Shown here piece after piece: positions 1 to 5,708 of a stretch of DNA of 43,574 nt. A model generated the notes under the pieces. The model was not told the DNA's origin. It worked only from the letters and a program-made list of their open reading frames with translations, and did not search any database. The position numbers were made by a program, and so were the translations under genes. Origin of the DNA: a virus; the IMG/VR virus record IMGVR_UViG_3300008110_000111, positions 1 through 43,574 of that record; one strand, written 5' to 3'. Numbering within the stretch: the stretch's first letter is position 1; each line of letters opens with the position of its first letter.

Positions 1-2
1 GG

Positions 3-95
3 GCAGCCAGCTTTTCTCCGTATGCCGATATTATGCTAGAGGCTAAAGAAAAGAACCTTGCCCAACAGGGTTTTGTCAAGCAAATGAAAATTTAG
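3..95 (+). CDS. C-terminal end of an unidentified protein (partial)
   Basis: An open frame enters from the left edge and reads 30 residues to a TAG at 93-95, ending AQQGFVKQMKI. The piece is hydrophilic and probably helical. No family can be named from so short a tail. A promoter begins 2 nt after the stop, so this gene closes the preceding transcription unit. Confidence 0.55.
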   Translation, partial: AASFSPYADIMLEAKEKNLAQQGFVKQMKI

Positions 96-97
96 AC

Positions 98-126
98 TTG
101 CCCTAGCCCGGTATTTGTGATATAAT
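98..126 (+). promoter_or_regulatory. sigma70-type promoter, extended -10
   Basis: The -35 is TTGCCC (98-103) and the -10 is TATAAT (121-126), with an exact 17-bp spacer and a TGn extension (118-120). It is the first of eight look-alike promoters in the window. It would start a transcript near 133 carrying a structured leader (AACGAT 200-205 pairing ATCGTT 217-222), tRNA-Leu and the large structured region. Confidence 0.85.
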
Positions 127-227
127 ATTATTATAATGTGAGTGGGGCGGCTAACGCTGCAAAAGCTCAACAAGCGTCAGCTTGGGGTACATGAGCCACA
201 ACGATTAAAACCTTAGATCGTTACCAT

Positions 228-310
228 GCCCAGGTGGTGAAATTGGTAGACACGCTGGTCTTAGAAGCCAGTGCGCGAGCGTGACGGTTCGAGTCCGTCC
301 CAGGGCACCA
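228..310 (+). tRNA. tRNA-Leu(UAG)
   Basis: Class II tRNA with encoded CCA. The anticodon loop CTTAGAA gives UAG, and the T-arm is GACGG/TTCGAGT/CCGTC. The acceptor GCCCAGG/CCAGGGC has one A-A mismatch at 5-68. It reads CUN codons. CTA is visibly frequent in the genes of this window, so the tRNA probably supplements a codon the host uses less. Confidence 0.92.
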
Positions 311-952
311 TAGTTAAGTATTTTGTTCGTCCTAGGTGAAATAAACAGGACATTGCAGCCCAGAGAAATAAGGGTACCCGGCCGGTATATCCCTAAAGCG
401 GGCTGAAGTTAATCGTAGCCGATTCTTAGCGGAATCATATGGCAGGAAGATTAACTCATGCGCGAGCAGGCAGTAAGCAAAATACTTTACTATGGCTGTT
501 GACTGGCCCGATAAGGCACTCTAAAGCCTGAACTGGGAAAACTTATTTCTAGTCAACACCCGTAATTGCGCTGCTCACGCTGAACCTATAAACTCTAGGC
601 TGGTGACTAGGCTGGGATCGTACCCCGTAAAGATATTCGACTGTACAACGTGAACAGTGAAGTCTAGAGCAAGCAGGGATGAGCACCTGCATATATAGTT
701 CCCGCCACGCTTATATAGTCGTATCCCTAGACTATATAGCGCACTATGGCGATAAAAGTTACGAGTGATGGTGGACTACGTAACTGGACACTGGAGACCT
801 GCGGGCCGTCGCCCAATAGTAAAAAGACACTATGTTACCACTTTAGGGAGTGGGGCCATAGTTCAACTCATACTGATTCGCTGGTGACTGCCAGAGATAG
901 CTCTTTCAGGCTGAAGAATGGGTTTAAGTGAGTTGAACTATGGTTATAACAA
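311..952 (+). ncRNA. Candidate large structured non-coding RNA (GOLLD/ROOL-like)
   Basis: About 640 nt between tRNA-Leu and tRNA-Ala with no credible gene. Many self-complementary segments are seen directly: 329-333/347-351; 356-361/400-405 enclosing 371-374/391-394 and 375-378/384-387; 407-413/450-456 enclosing 421-425/432-436; 460-469/571-580 (one mismatch) enclosing 472-476/487-491 and 498-504/551-557; 593-598/664-669; 673-677/686-690; 703-707/747-751 enclosing 712-720/730-738; 758-763/779-784; and a perfect 15-bp helix 856-870/929-943. The size, the tRNA neighbours and the phage setting match what is known of the giant GOLLD and ROOL RNAs. The assignment to either family is inference. It is probably expressed from the promoter at 98-126. 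Confidence 0.65.
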
Positions 953-1027
953 GGGCTGCTAGTGATAATGGGAGCACGGTGCCTTTGCACGGCATAGGTC
1001 GGAGTTCGATCCTCCGGCGGTCCACCA
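953..1027 (+). tRNA. tRNA-Ala(UGC)
   Basis: The acceptor GGGCTGC/GCGGTCC contains the G3-U70 wobble that alanyl-tRNA synthetase requires. The anticodon loop TTTGCAC gives UGC. T-arm is CGGAG/TTCGATC/CTCCG, discriminator A, and CCA is encoded. It directly follows the large structured region. Confidence 0.9.
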
Positions 1028-1033
1028 TCCAAT

Positions 1034-1110
1034 GCAGGGAATAGTGTTAGTGGCAAGCACGTCTGTCTGTGAAACAGAAAGTTAGGGATCGAAACCCGTT
1101 CACCTGCCCA
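1034..1110 (+). tRNA. tRNA-His(GUG), degenerate
   Basis: The anticodon arm TCTGT/CTGTGAA/ACAGA gives GUG. The extra G-1 opposite C73, diagnostic for tRNA-His, is present, followed by CCA. The acceptor has mismatches at 5-68 and 6-67, and the T-stem pairs well only over GGG/CCC (loop ATCGAAA). It may be active with weak stems or be decaying. It was placed by hand-folding only. Confidence 0.6.
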
Positions 1111-1111
1111 G

Positions 1112-1155
1112 CCAAATAAGATTTGGGAACCAACCCAAACAGCCCCCGTAAGGGG
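1112..1155 (+). promoter_or_regulatory. Alternative hairpins in leader of the next operon
   Basis: CCAAAT (1112-1117) can pair with ATTTGG (1121-1126), but TTTGGG (1122-1127) can instead pair with CCCAAA (1134-1139), so the two hairpins exclude each other. A CCCC-GTAA-GGGG tetraloop hairpin follows at 1144-1155. No T-run follows, so this is not a clear terminator. It may insulate the tRNAs from the coding message. Confidence 0.4.
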
Positions 1156-1178
1156 AATTTAAACACACGGAGATGTGT

Positions 1179-1376
1179 ATGATGGCATATAACGGATTAG
1201 ACATTATTTCAGTCGATGTTCCGCTAATGCTTAGATTAATGGAATTTGCACGCGAAGATGCTAAACACGATAAAGATTTGCACTTTGTAGCAGAACACCT
1301 AATCAGGCTAATGCAAACAAATACTCTCCTCACTATGAAACACTATGACACAATAGTTGATAGAGGGGGTTTTTAA
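1179..1376 (+). CDS. Small conserved phage protein, paralogue of the next gene
   Basis: 65 residues. An earlier in-frame ATG lies only one base after GGAG (1169-1172), so the start is placed at 1179 (6-nt spacing) or 1182. The protein is mostly helical and acidic. Its pattern V-LM-L-EFA-ED...H-----L--L-----LT---Y--I is shared with the following protein, so the pair looks like a tandem duplication. The stop TAA shares its last A with the next ATG. Function is not recognised. Confidence 0.7.
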   Translation: MMAYNGLDIISVDVPLMLRLMEFAREDAKHDKDLHFVAEHLIRLMQTNTLLTMKHYDTIVDRGGF

Positions 1377-1579
1377 TGGGCGATAAATATTACAAGTTCG
1401 TAGAGATTGAGGTTAGCCCTAAACTCATGAAAAAACTCTTAGAACATATCAAAGATCCAAACGTAACGCAAGATCATATAAACTATATGATGGACAACTT
1501 GATGTGGTTAAGTAAACACGACGAGTGCCTTACCCTAGATGAGTACGAAGTAATCACAGAAAAACCCATAGTTAGTTAA
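1376..1579 (+). CDS. Small conserved phage protein, paralogue of preceding gene
   Basis: 67 residues, helical and acidic, starting on the last base of the preceding stop (TAATG), which implies translational coupling. It shares spacing and key residues with its neighbour: a hydrophobic beta-like start (FVEIEV), L-KLLEHI, then H-N-MMDNL-WL and a closing LTLDEYEVI. The function is unknown; the duplication suggests the two may form a heteromer. Confidence 0.75.
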   Translation: MGDKYYKFVEIEVSPKLMKKLLEHIKDPNVTQDHINYMMDNLMWLSKHDECLTLDEYEVITEKPIVS

Positions 1580-1589
1580 CTATGGTCGG

Positions 1590-1616
1590 CAGCTAGGCTT
1601 GCCGGCCTAGTAGCTG
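1590..1616 (+). promoter_or_regulatory. Intergenic hairpin
   Basis: CAGCTAGGC (1590-1598) pairs with GCCTA (1605-1609) and GCTG (1613-1616) around a 3-nt bulge. It is followed by TTTAA rather than a proper T-run. It could be a weak terminator or an RNA-end protector between the small paralogues and the Gly-rich protein gene. Confidence 0.4.
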
Positions 1617-1654
1617 TTTAACTCCACAAACAATAATAAAAAACGGAGAATAAA

Positions 1655-2407
1655 ATGGCAGAATCAATCACACCTGCAGGCATGATGATGAGTGGCGGCG
1701 ACGGTCTTTTCGGAGGCGGTGGTCTTATTGGCGGTCTTATTTTAGGCAGCTTGCTACGAAACAACGGCAATCTATTCGGAGGTGCCGAAGGCGGCGCTGC
1801 ACTACGTAGTCCTCCTGAGCAGAGTCAAGCCAACATGAGCCTAATGAACGCTATTGGCGAAGTCGGTAAACAAGTTGCACTAGGAACTGCTACAGTTGAG
1901 ACTAGCAATGCTACTCAAACTGGTCAACTAACTAATGCTATTAGCAGCTCAACAAGTGCAAATCTTATTGCTATCCAAGGTATTAAAGATAATGTTAGTG
2001 CTGCAACAGCAGCTTTAACTAATCAAATCAATGGTGTTCAACAGCAAGTAATGGAAAACCGTTACGAGCTTAGCAAAGACATTAGTAACGACGGTGAAAA
2101 GACTCGTGCACTATTAGTACAACAGTACGAAGCAATGCTGAACCGTCAGCTAAGCGATGCTAACGCACAAGTTATTGCTCTACAAGCTCGTTTTGATAAT
2201 TCTGAGCGTGCACGCGGTGTTGAGGTTACTACAACCAATAACATCAATCAGATGCAGCAGCAAGCTCAACAGCAACAGCAATACGGCCAGCTATACAATG
2301 CTCTCTGGGGTATTGCTCAGCAAATTCAGAGCACTAACTCAGCAATCAATGTTGGTAGTGGAACACAAACCGCTAATCCATCAAACACAAATACAAATAT
2401 TAGATAA
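1655..2407 (+). CDS. Gly-rich coiled-coil phage protein, probably virion-associated
   Basis: 250 residues with GGAG placed 8 nt before the ATG. Residues 13-48 are Gly-rich with short hydrophobic patches (GLFGGGGLIGGLILGSLL). Residues 60-200 are rich in Ala, Gln, Asn and Thr with a coiled-coil look. The tail is a poly-Gln stretch followed by a disordered Asn/Thr end. Such Gly-rich plus coiled-coil proteins are common but unassigned in large phages. Placement next to collagen-like genes suggests a virion surface or tail role (inference). A terminator follows. Confidence 0.75.
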   Translation: MAESITPAGMMMSGGDGLFGGGGLIGGLILGSLLRNNGNLFGGAEGGAALRSPPEQSQANMSLMNAIGEVGKQVALGTATVETSNATQTGQLTNAISSSTSANLIAIQGIKDNVSAATAALTNQINGVQQQVMENRYELSKDISNDGEKTRALLVQQYEAMLNRQLSDANAQVIALQARFDNSERARGVEVTTTNNINQMQQQAQQQQQYGQLYNALWGIAQQIQSTNSAINVGSGTQTANPSNTNTNIR

Positions 2408-2424
2408 TCTCTAATTAATAGTTG

Positions 2425-2457
2425 GCCCCCACGTTCAAAAGACTTGGGGGCGCTTTT
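2425..2457 (+). terminator. Intrinsic terminator
   Basis: GCCCCCA (2425-2431) pairs with TGGGGGC (2445-2451) around a 13-nt loop, followed by GCTTTT. It separates the Gly-rich protein from the collagen-like gene. Confidence 0.7.
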
Positions 2458-2471
2458 ACTAGGAGTTATCT

Positions 2472-2966
2472 ATGCTAAATCAAAGACAACACTTATTGCC
2501 CATTATTGGTTGGTGTCCTGTAATACCTCCAGCACCACCAGTAGCTCCATGTCCTCCGCCACCACTACTAGAAGATAATGATCTTTTTATTAATTATAAC
2601 GGCGGTATGCCTGGTCCTCCGGGACCACCGGGTCCGCCAGGGCCGCAGGGACCAGAGGGTCCGCAAGGACCACCTGGCACAGTAGCTAATATACCAGTTA
2701 CGCTTATAGATCAGAGTACATATTTGCCTACTATAGATGAATACTTTTTAGGCATTATTTACGATGGCGCAACTACCATTACCTTGCCCGTAGGTGTGCT
2801 AGGCAAAGCGTACATTATTAAAGATAGCGTTGGCGATGCTGAGACTAATCCTATTGTAGTAGAAGCCACAGGCTCTACTATAGACGGCGATACCAGCTAT
2901 ACAATTAATGTAAACTGGGCTAGTATTGGCCTAGTTTACAATGGCATAGAATGGAATGTAATATGA
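2472..2966 (+). CDS. Collagen-like virion/adhesin protein
   Basis: 164 residues; AGGAG lies 6 nt before the ATG. The first 35 residues are Pro-rich ([14 protein letters not shown]). About eight Gly-X-Y triplets follow near residues 45-69 ([19 protein letters not shown]), a collagen triple-helix motif known in phage tail fibres and needles. The C-terminal 90 residues form a small beta-rich module ending GIEWNVI that closely resembles the C-terminus of the protein at 3514. It is probably a trimeric surface appendage. The stop overlaps the next start (ATGA). Confidence 0.8.
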   Translation: MLNQRQHLLPIIGWCPVIPPAPPVAPCPPPPLLEDNDLFINYNGGMPGPPGPPGPPGPQGPEGPQGPPGTVANIPVTLIDQSTYLPTIDEYFLGIIYDGATTITLPVGVLGKAYIIKDSVGDAETNPIVVEATGSTIDGDTSYTINVNWASIGLVYNGIEWNVI

Positions 2967-3484
2967 GTTACAATCTACCACTAGCCACTAATACAACTTA
3001 TGGTGTAGTAACTACTGGTGGCAGCACTGGCGGTGGAGATGTAGGTTATTTCTACTCTAGCCTAACTCAAACCAACTTACTGCCTATTAACACAGTTACT
3101 CTTACAAATACTACCTTATCACAAGGTATAACCCTTGTAGCGGGCAGCAGGCTAACAGTTAGTAAATCTGCCAACTACACGCTACAAGTAATGATTCAGT
3201 TTTCTAAAAGTACAAGCGCAGGCGGCGCTGCAACTGGTTTTTTCTGGTTGCGTAAGAACGGCATAGACATAGCAGATAGTGCAACTGATGTAATAACTAC
3301 GGCTGCCGGGGCTGGCGTTGTGCTAGCTGTGCCTTATACTTTAACAATGTTAGCTGGCGATTATCTAGAAATGGCATGGTCTGCTAATACTGCTAACTCC
3401 GAACTAATTGCACTACCAGTACAGGCAGGACCACCTGTGATACCTGCAGCACCTAGTGTGCGTATGACACTTCTCCAAGTATGA
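2963..3484 (+). CDS. Small beta-rich virion/appendage protein
   Basis: 173 residues. The ATG at 2963 overlaps the previous stop as ATGA and is preferred over an ATG 12 nt upstream, because it gives the N-terminus [16 protein letters not shown], which matches the start of the protein at 3514. The rest is Thr/Ser/Gly-rich beta sequence typical of C1q-like or phage head-fibre domains (jelly-roll inferred, not proven). It probably works with its collagen-like neighbour. Confidence 0.7.
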   Translation: MSYNLPLATNTTYGVVTTGGSTGGGDVGYFYSSLTQTNLLPINTVTLTNTTLSQGITLVAGSRLTVSKSANYTLQVMIQFSKSTSAGGAATGFFWLRKNGIDIADSATDVITTAAGAGVVLAVPYTLTMLAGDYLEMAWSANTANSELIALPVQAGPPVIPAAPSVRMTLLQV

Positions 3485-3493
3485 TGCTATAAT
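3464..3493 (+). promoter_or_regulatory. sigma70-type promoter inside gene end
   Basis: ATGACA (3464-3469), an 18-bp spacer and TATAAT (3488-3493) with a TGC extension. The -35 lies in the last codons of the preceding gene. It would give separate expression of the short adhesin-like gene at 3514. Its -35 and spacing fit the window's promoter family less well than the other members do. Confidence 0.65.
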
Positions 3494-3513
3494 AAAAATA
3501 ACAAGGAAACATC

Positions 3514-3918
3514 ATGGCTTATAATACCCCAGTAACCTCTACCACAAACTACGGTGTAGTTAAAGTTGGTAGTGGTATTAATGTAACTAATGGTGTCATT
3601 TCCGTAGTAGGAAACGAAACTGTAAATACATACCTAGTAAATAACGCAGCAAGTCCCTATACCTTAGACAGCGCAGGAACTACTCCAAACTACTACTTAG
3701 GTGTAGTTGGCACTGGCGCAGCGATTACTATTAACTTAACTGCCGGCACTGATGGCAGAACAGTAGTTATCAAAAGCGAAGCGGGACAAACAAGTGATAT
3801 TACTATAGTGCCTAACGGCGCAGAAACTATTGAAAATGCAGCAAGCTATACAATTTTAGCTGCTACAGATGGCAGTACAACTCTTATATTTCGCGGAACA
3901 AATTGGAACGTAGTCTAG
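3514..3918 (+). CDS. Small beta-rich adhesin-like virion protein
   Basis: 134 residues, with AAGGA 7 nt before the ATG. The N-terminus MAYNTPVTSTTNYGVV-VGSG repeats the start of the protein at 2963. The C-terminal 95 residues repeat the module of the collagen-like protein (G-A-TI-L-...VVIK...I-I-P-G-ETI...GTNWNVV). It therefore looks like a shuffled combination of its two neighbours. A role as tail or capsid decoration is inferred. Confidence 0.75.
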   Translation: MAYNTPVTSTTNYGVVKVGSGINVTNGVISVVGNETVNTYLVNNAASPYTLDSAGTTPNYYLGVVGTGAAITINLTAGTDGRTVVIKSEAGQTSDITIVPNGAETIENAASYTILAATDGSTTLIFRGTNWNVV

Positions 3919-4103
3919 GGAGATAACAGGTTAAATTAATTTTGACGCAAATTTAGAGGTACCTGCTAGAGTTGCGTGGCAATAATTATAGTGTGGTTTC
4001 TTGGCCTAGTAGATAGTATCTACTAGATAGGGCTTGGACACAGCAATCCAAGACATAGTTAGATTTTAATTATAACCTTTAAAAACCTTATAAAGTAGTA
4101 AAA
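3919..4103 (+). other. Non-coding interval with two hairpins
   Basis: No gene is seen. TAGTAGAT (4007-4014) pairs perfectly with ATCTACTA (4018-4025), and CTTGGA (4033-4038) with TCCAAG (4047-4052). Neither is followed by a clean T-run. The interval may be a leader or weak terminator for the next small gene, which has no convincing ribosome binding site. Confidence 0.4.
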
Positions 4104-4319
4104 ATGTCAGCTTTAAAAATTCACAAATACTGGTGCCCAAAACAAGAACAAGACTATAAAACTATAATGCAAGCTGTAGATGACTTGGGCGCAGCCAGCC
4201 TTGCCTTAGCAACTAACGGCGCTCAAGCCTATACACAGTTCCTACAAGCCCGCGACGATTTTCGAGAATGTTTTACAGAGATAACTAAAAATTACCGATA
4301 CGTAGAACAAGACAGTTAA
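4104..4319 (+). CDS. Small conserved-type protein, function unknown
   Basis: 71 residues, helical (HKYWCPKQEQDYKTIMQAV...LGAASLALATNG), with no recognised domain. The upstream region TAAAGTAGT is a poor ribosome binding site. It lies directly before a strong promoter, so it ends its transcript. Confidence 0.55.
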   Translation: MSALKIHKYWCPKQEQDYKTIMQAVDDLGAASLALATNGAQAYTQFLQARDDFRECFTEITKNYRYVEQDS

Positions 4320-4329
4320 AATTTTAATA

Positions 4330-4391
4330 TTGAACTATGCAATCTAGTTTGCTATAATATTACTTTGGCGTTGATTAAAACTGCAAAGTAA
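4330..4391 (+). promoter_or_regulatory. sigma70-type promoter with 5'-UTR hairpin
   Basis: TTGAAC (4330-4335), a 17-bp spacer and TATAAT (4353-4358) with a TGC extension. Immediately downstream ATTACTTTG (4359-4367) is perfectly complementary to CAAAGTAAT (4383-4391), so the transcript would begin within or next to a 9-bp hairpin. It is the likely head promoter of the tRNA/small-gene cluster. Confidence 0.85.
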
Positions 4392-4414
4392 TTTATATTT
4401 AATTTAGGTGTACT

Positions 4415-4531
4415 ATGAAACTAAAACCTCGCAATCCGTATGTGGCACTAGCCCGCAAACGTAGGGCGGGTTCACATACCAAAACCCATAAGCAAGTTCG
4501 TGGTCAACTAAATCGCAAACTAGATGCATAA
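4415..4531 (+). CDS. Small basic phage protein (KPRNPYVALARxRKAG type)
   Basis: 38 residues, very basic: MKLKPRNPYVALARKRRAGS then a His/Lys/Arg-rich end. Short proteins starting K-PRNP-VA-A---KAG-H are widely conserved in tailed phages and have no known function; the charge suggests nucleic acid binding. It is the first coding gene after the promoter at 4330 and ends 6 nt before a tRNA. Confidence 0.7.
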   Translation: MKLKPRNPYVALARKRRAGSHTKTHKQVRGQLNRKLDA

Positions 4532-4537
4532 GTTAAT

Positions 4538-4638
4538 GGAAGGGTTGCTAATATTGGCCTTAGGGCGAGCCTTATAAACTCGTAAGCACTGTCCAGATAA
4601 GGCAGTTAATGTGGGTTCGATTCCCACCCCTTCTACCA
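4538..4638 (+). tRNA. Aberrant tRNA (Ile-like) with 25-nt D-loop insertion
   Basis: The acceptor GGAAGGG/CCCTTCT has a G1-U72 pair, and the T-arm GTGGG/TTCGATT/CCCAC and CCA are clear. Read as class I, the anticodon arm is CTGTC/CAGATAA/GGCAG (GAU, Ile, but A33 instead of U33) and the D-arm is normal apart from 25 extra bases (4558-4582) after GG. The extra segment itself carries a CGAG...CTCG hairpin whose loop CTTATAA would read UAU if a C-A pair closes it. The identity is uncertain; tRNA-Ile is the best guess. Confidence 0.6.
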
Positions 4639-4644
4639 TAACCT

Positions 4645-4737
4645 AGTGAGTTGGCTGAGTGGCTTAAGGCAGCGGTTTGCTAAACCGTCGATTCGGGTCA
4701 ACCGAGTCCGTGGGTTCGAATCCCACACTCACTGCCA
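4645..4737 (+). tRNA. tRNA-Ser(GCU)
   Basis: Class II tRNA with a perfect acceptor AGTGAGT/ACTCACT, discriminator G, encoded CCA and a long variable arm. The anticodon loop TTGCTAA gives GCU. The T-arm is GTGGG/TTCGAAT/CCCAC. Confidence 0.93.
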
Positions 4738-4750
4738 CTAAGGATTAATT

Positions 4751-4930
4751 ATGCCCTGTTATAAATGTAGCAATGGTAAGTATAAATACGGTCAACGTGG
4801 CAATTGCCAGTTTGACACACTAGAGGCTTGTAAAGCTGCTGAAGCAGCTATTCATGCTCGTGAAGGCGATAATGGTAAGCGTCGAGATGACGATGCCGAC
4901 GACAAGCCTAAACGTAAACCTAAAAAATAA
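4751..4930 (+). CDS. Small Cys-containing phage protein (MPCYKCSNGK type)
   Basis: 59 residues; AGGA lies 7 nt before the ATG. The start MPCYKCSNGKYKYGQRGNCQ has a C-x2-C pair plus two further Cys (19 and 27), suggesting a small zinc site; the end is charged and basic (KRRDDDADDKPKRKPKK). Similar small proteins occur in many large phages with unknown function. The stop codon is immediately followed by the first base of tRNA-Glu. Confidence 0.75.
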   Translation: MPCYKCSNGKYKYGQRGNCQFDTLEACKAAEAAIHAREGDNGKRRDDDADDKPKRKPKK

Positions 4931-5007
4931 GCACCTATCGTCTAGCGGCCCAGGACAACTCTCTTTCACGGAGTAGATCGGGGGTTCGAATCCCCCTAGG
5001 TGTGCCA
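4931..5007 (+). tRNA. tRNA-Glu(UUC)
   Basis: Acceptor GCACCTA/TAGGTGT (G1-U72), anticodon loop CTTTCAC giving UUC, T-arm GGGGG/TTCGAAT/CCCCC, encoded CCA. It abuts the stop codon of the preceding gene with no spacer. Confidence 0.92.
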
Positions 5008-5009
5008 TA

Positions 5010-5088
5010 CTCGGTGTAGCTTAGTCCGGCTTAAAGCGCCTGCTTTGGGAGCAGGAGATCGTGAGTTCGAATCCCACCCCCGAGACCA
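5010..5088 (+). tRNA. tRNA-Pro(UGG)
   Basis: Anticodon arm CCTGC/TTTGGGA/GCAGG gives UGG. Acceptor CTCGGTG/CCCCGAG has one T-C mismatch, and the T-stem GTGAG/CCCAC has one A-C mismatch. CCA is encoded. Confidence 0.88.
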
Positions 5089-5205
5089 ATTCTGGTTAGC
5101 TATAGAACCTAAACCGCTATAGCCGTTACTAGCCGCGGCAGTGCTAGCGTCATCCATAACAGACGATACGGGTTATGCCGGACAGGTAACCGGCTTTTTT
5201 CTTTT
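5089..5205 (+). ncRNA. Structured intergenic RNA ending in a terminator (possible sRNA or leader)
   Basis: GCTATAG (5099-5105) pairs with CTATAGC (5117-5123), and a CTAGC...GCTAG hairpin follows. GCCGG (5177-5181) pairs with CCGGC (5190-5194) before TTTTTTCTTTT, a convincing intrinsic terminator. RNase processing at the tRNA-Pro 3' end would release a roughly 110-nt fragment. It could be only a terminator with decoration. Confidence 0.5.
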
Positions 5206-5231
5206 ACACACACAACACACAAGGAAGTATC

Positions 5232-5471
5232 ATGACAACTAAAAATCCGTACGAAATCCGCACTGAGTTGCTGCAACTTGCTCAGGGCTACCTGCAAGAG
5301 CAGTTTGAAGCTAATAAACAATTTGCAGAGCAAACATTTCACCAGATGGTAGAGCTTGGCAAAGTTCAGCCCGAAGATTGGGCTAAACATATGCCCAAGT
5401 TTTATGATTTTAAAGATATTCTAGAGAAAGCCAAAGAGCTATACGGCTTTGTAAATAATGAAAGTCGCTGA
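5232..5471 (+). CDS. Conserved phage protein (NPYEIRTELLQLAQ type)
   Basis: 79 residues; AAGGA lies 7 nt before the ATG. The N-terminus TTKNPYEIRTELLQLAQGYL followed by an amphipathic helix resembles short proteins common in T4-like aquatic phages. No function is known. It overlaps the next frame if that gene starts at 5458. Confidence 0.75.
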   Translation: MTTKNPYEIRTELLQLAQGYLQEQFEANKQFAEQTFHQMVELGKVQPEDWAKHMPKFYDFKDILEKAKELYGFVNNESR

Positions 5472-5616
5472 TATGTGGCAGCGCGTCCTGGAATTTGTTC
5501 GTCCGTACACATTCGAGGATTATGTCAAAGAATACGGCCCTAAAGACCACAAAGAACTAGAAGATCTAGAAAAGCGCTGGCTTACTACTAGTAACTGGTT
5601 CAATCGCTCACAATAA
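5458..5616 (+). CDS. Small conserved phage protein (MWQRVLEF type)
   Basis: 52 residues from 5458, or 47 from the ATG at 5473, which begins MWQRVLEFVRPYTFEDYV and avoids overlap with the preceding gene. The second start is about equally likely. The protein is Trp-rich and charged (ELEDLEKRWLTTSNWF). Similar short proteins occur in T4-like phages, function unknown. It ends 8 nt before a CAU tRNA. Confidence 0.65.
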   Translation: MKVADMWQRVLEFVRPYTFEDYVKEYGPKDHKELEDLEKRWLTTSNWFNRSQ

Positions 5617-5624
5617 CTAATTTT

Positions 5625-5698
5625 CGCGGGATAGAGTAAAGGTAACTTAGGAGTCTCATAAGCTCCAGATGGGGGTTCGATTCCCTCTCCCGCTACCA
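5625..5698 (+). tRNA. tRNA-fMet-like (CAU)
   Basis: Position 1 (C) is unpaired with U72, and the D-stem GAGT/ACTT holds A11-U24; both are initiator features. The anticodon loop CTCATAA gives CAU. The three G-C pairs next to the initiator anticodon loop are absent (stem GGAGT/GCTCC). T-arm GGGGG/TTCGATT/CCCTC, encoded CCA. It is therefore an initiator-like tRNA with an incomplete identity set. Confidence 0.75.
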
Positions 5699-5708
5699 AG
5701 GACCACAC

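Noticed and set aside
560-720. Group I intron core (AATTGCG, GACTAG and AAAGATATTCGAC segments recall P, R and S elements)
   Set aside because: The R-like and S-like segments do not pair to form P7 and there are no exon halves of a gene or tRNA to be joined.
311-952. RNase P RNA
   Set aside because: The conserved P4 strands (GAGGAAAGTCC and ACAGAA) are not present.
746-1056. Open frames 746-931 (+) and 868-1056 (-) as protein genes
   Set aside because: Both run through the candidate structured RNA and tRNA-Ala, lack convincing ribosome binding sites, and their sequences look like translated inverted repeats.
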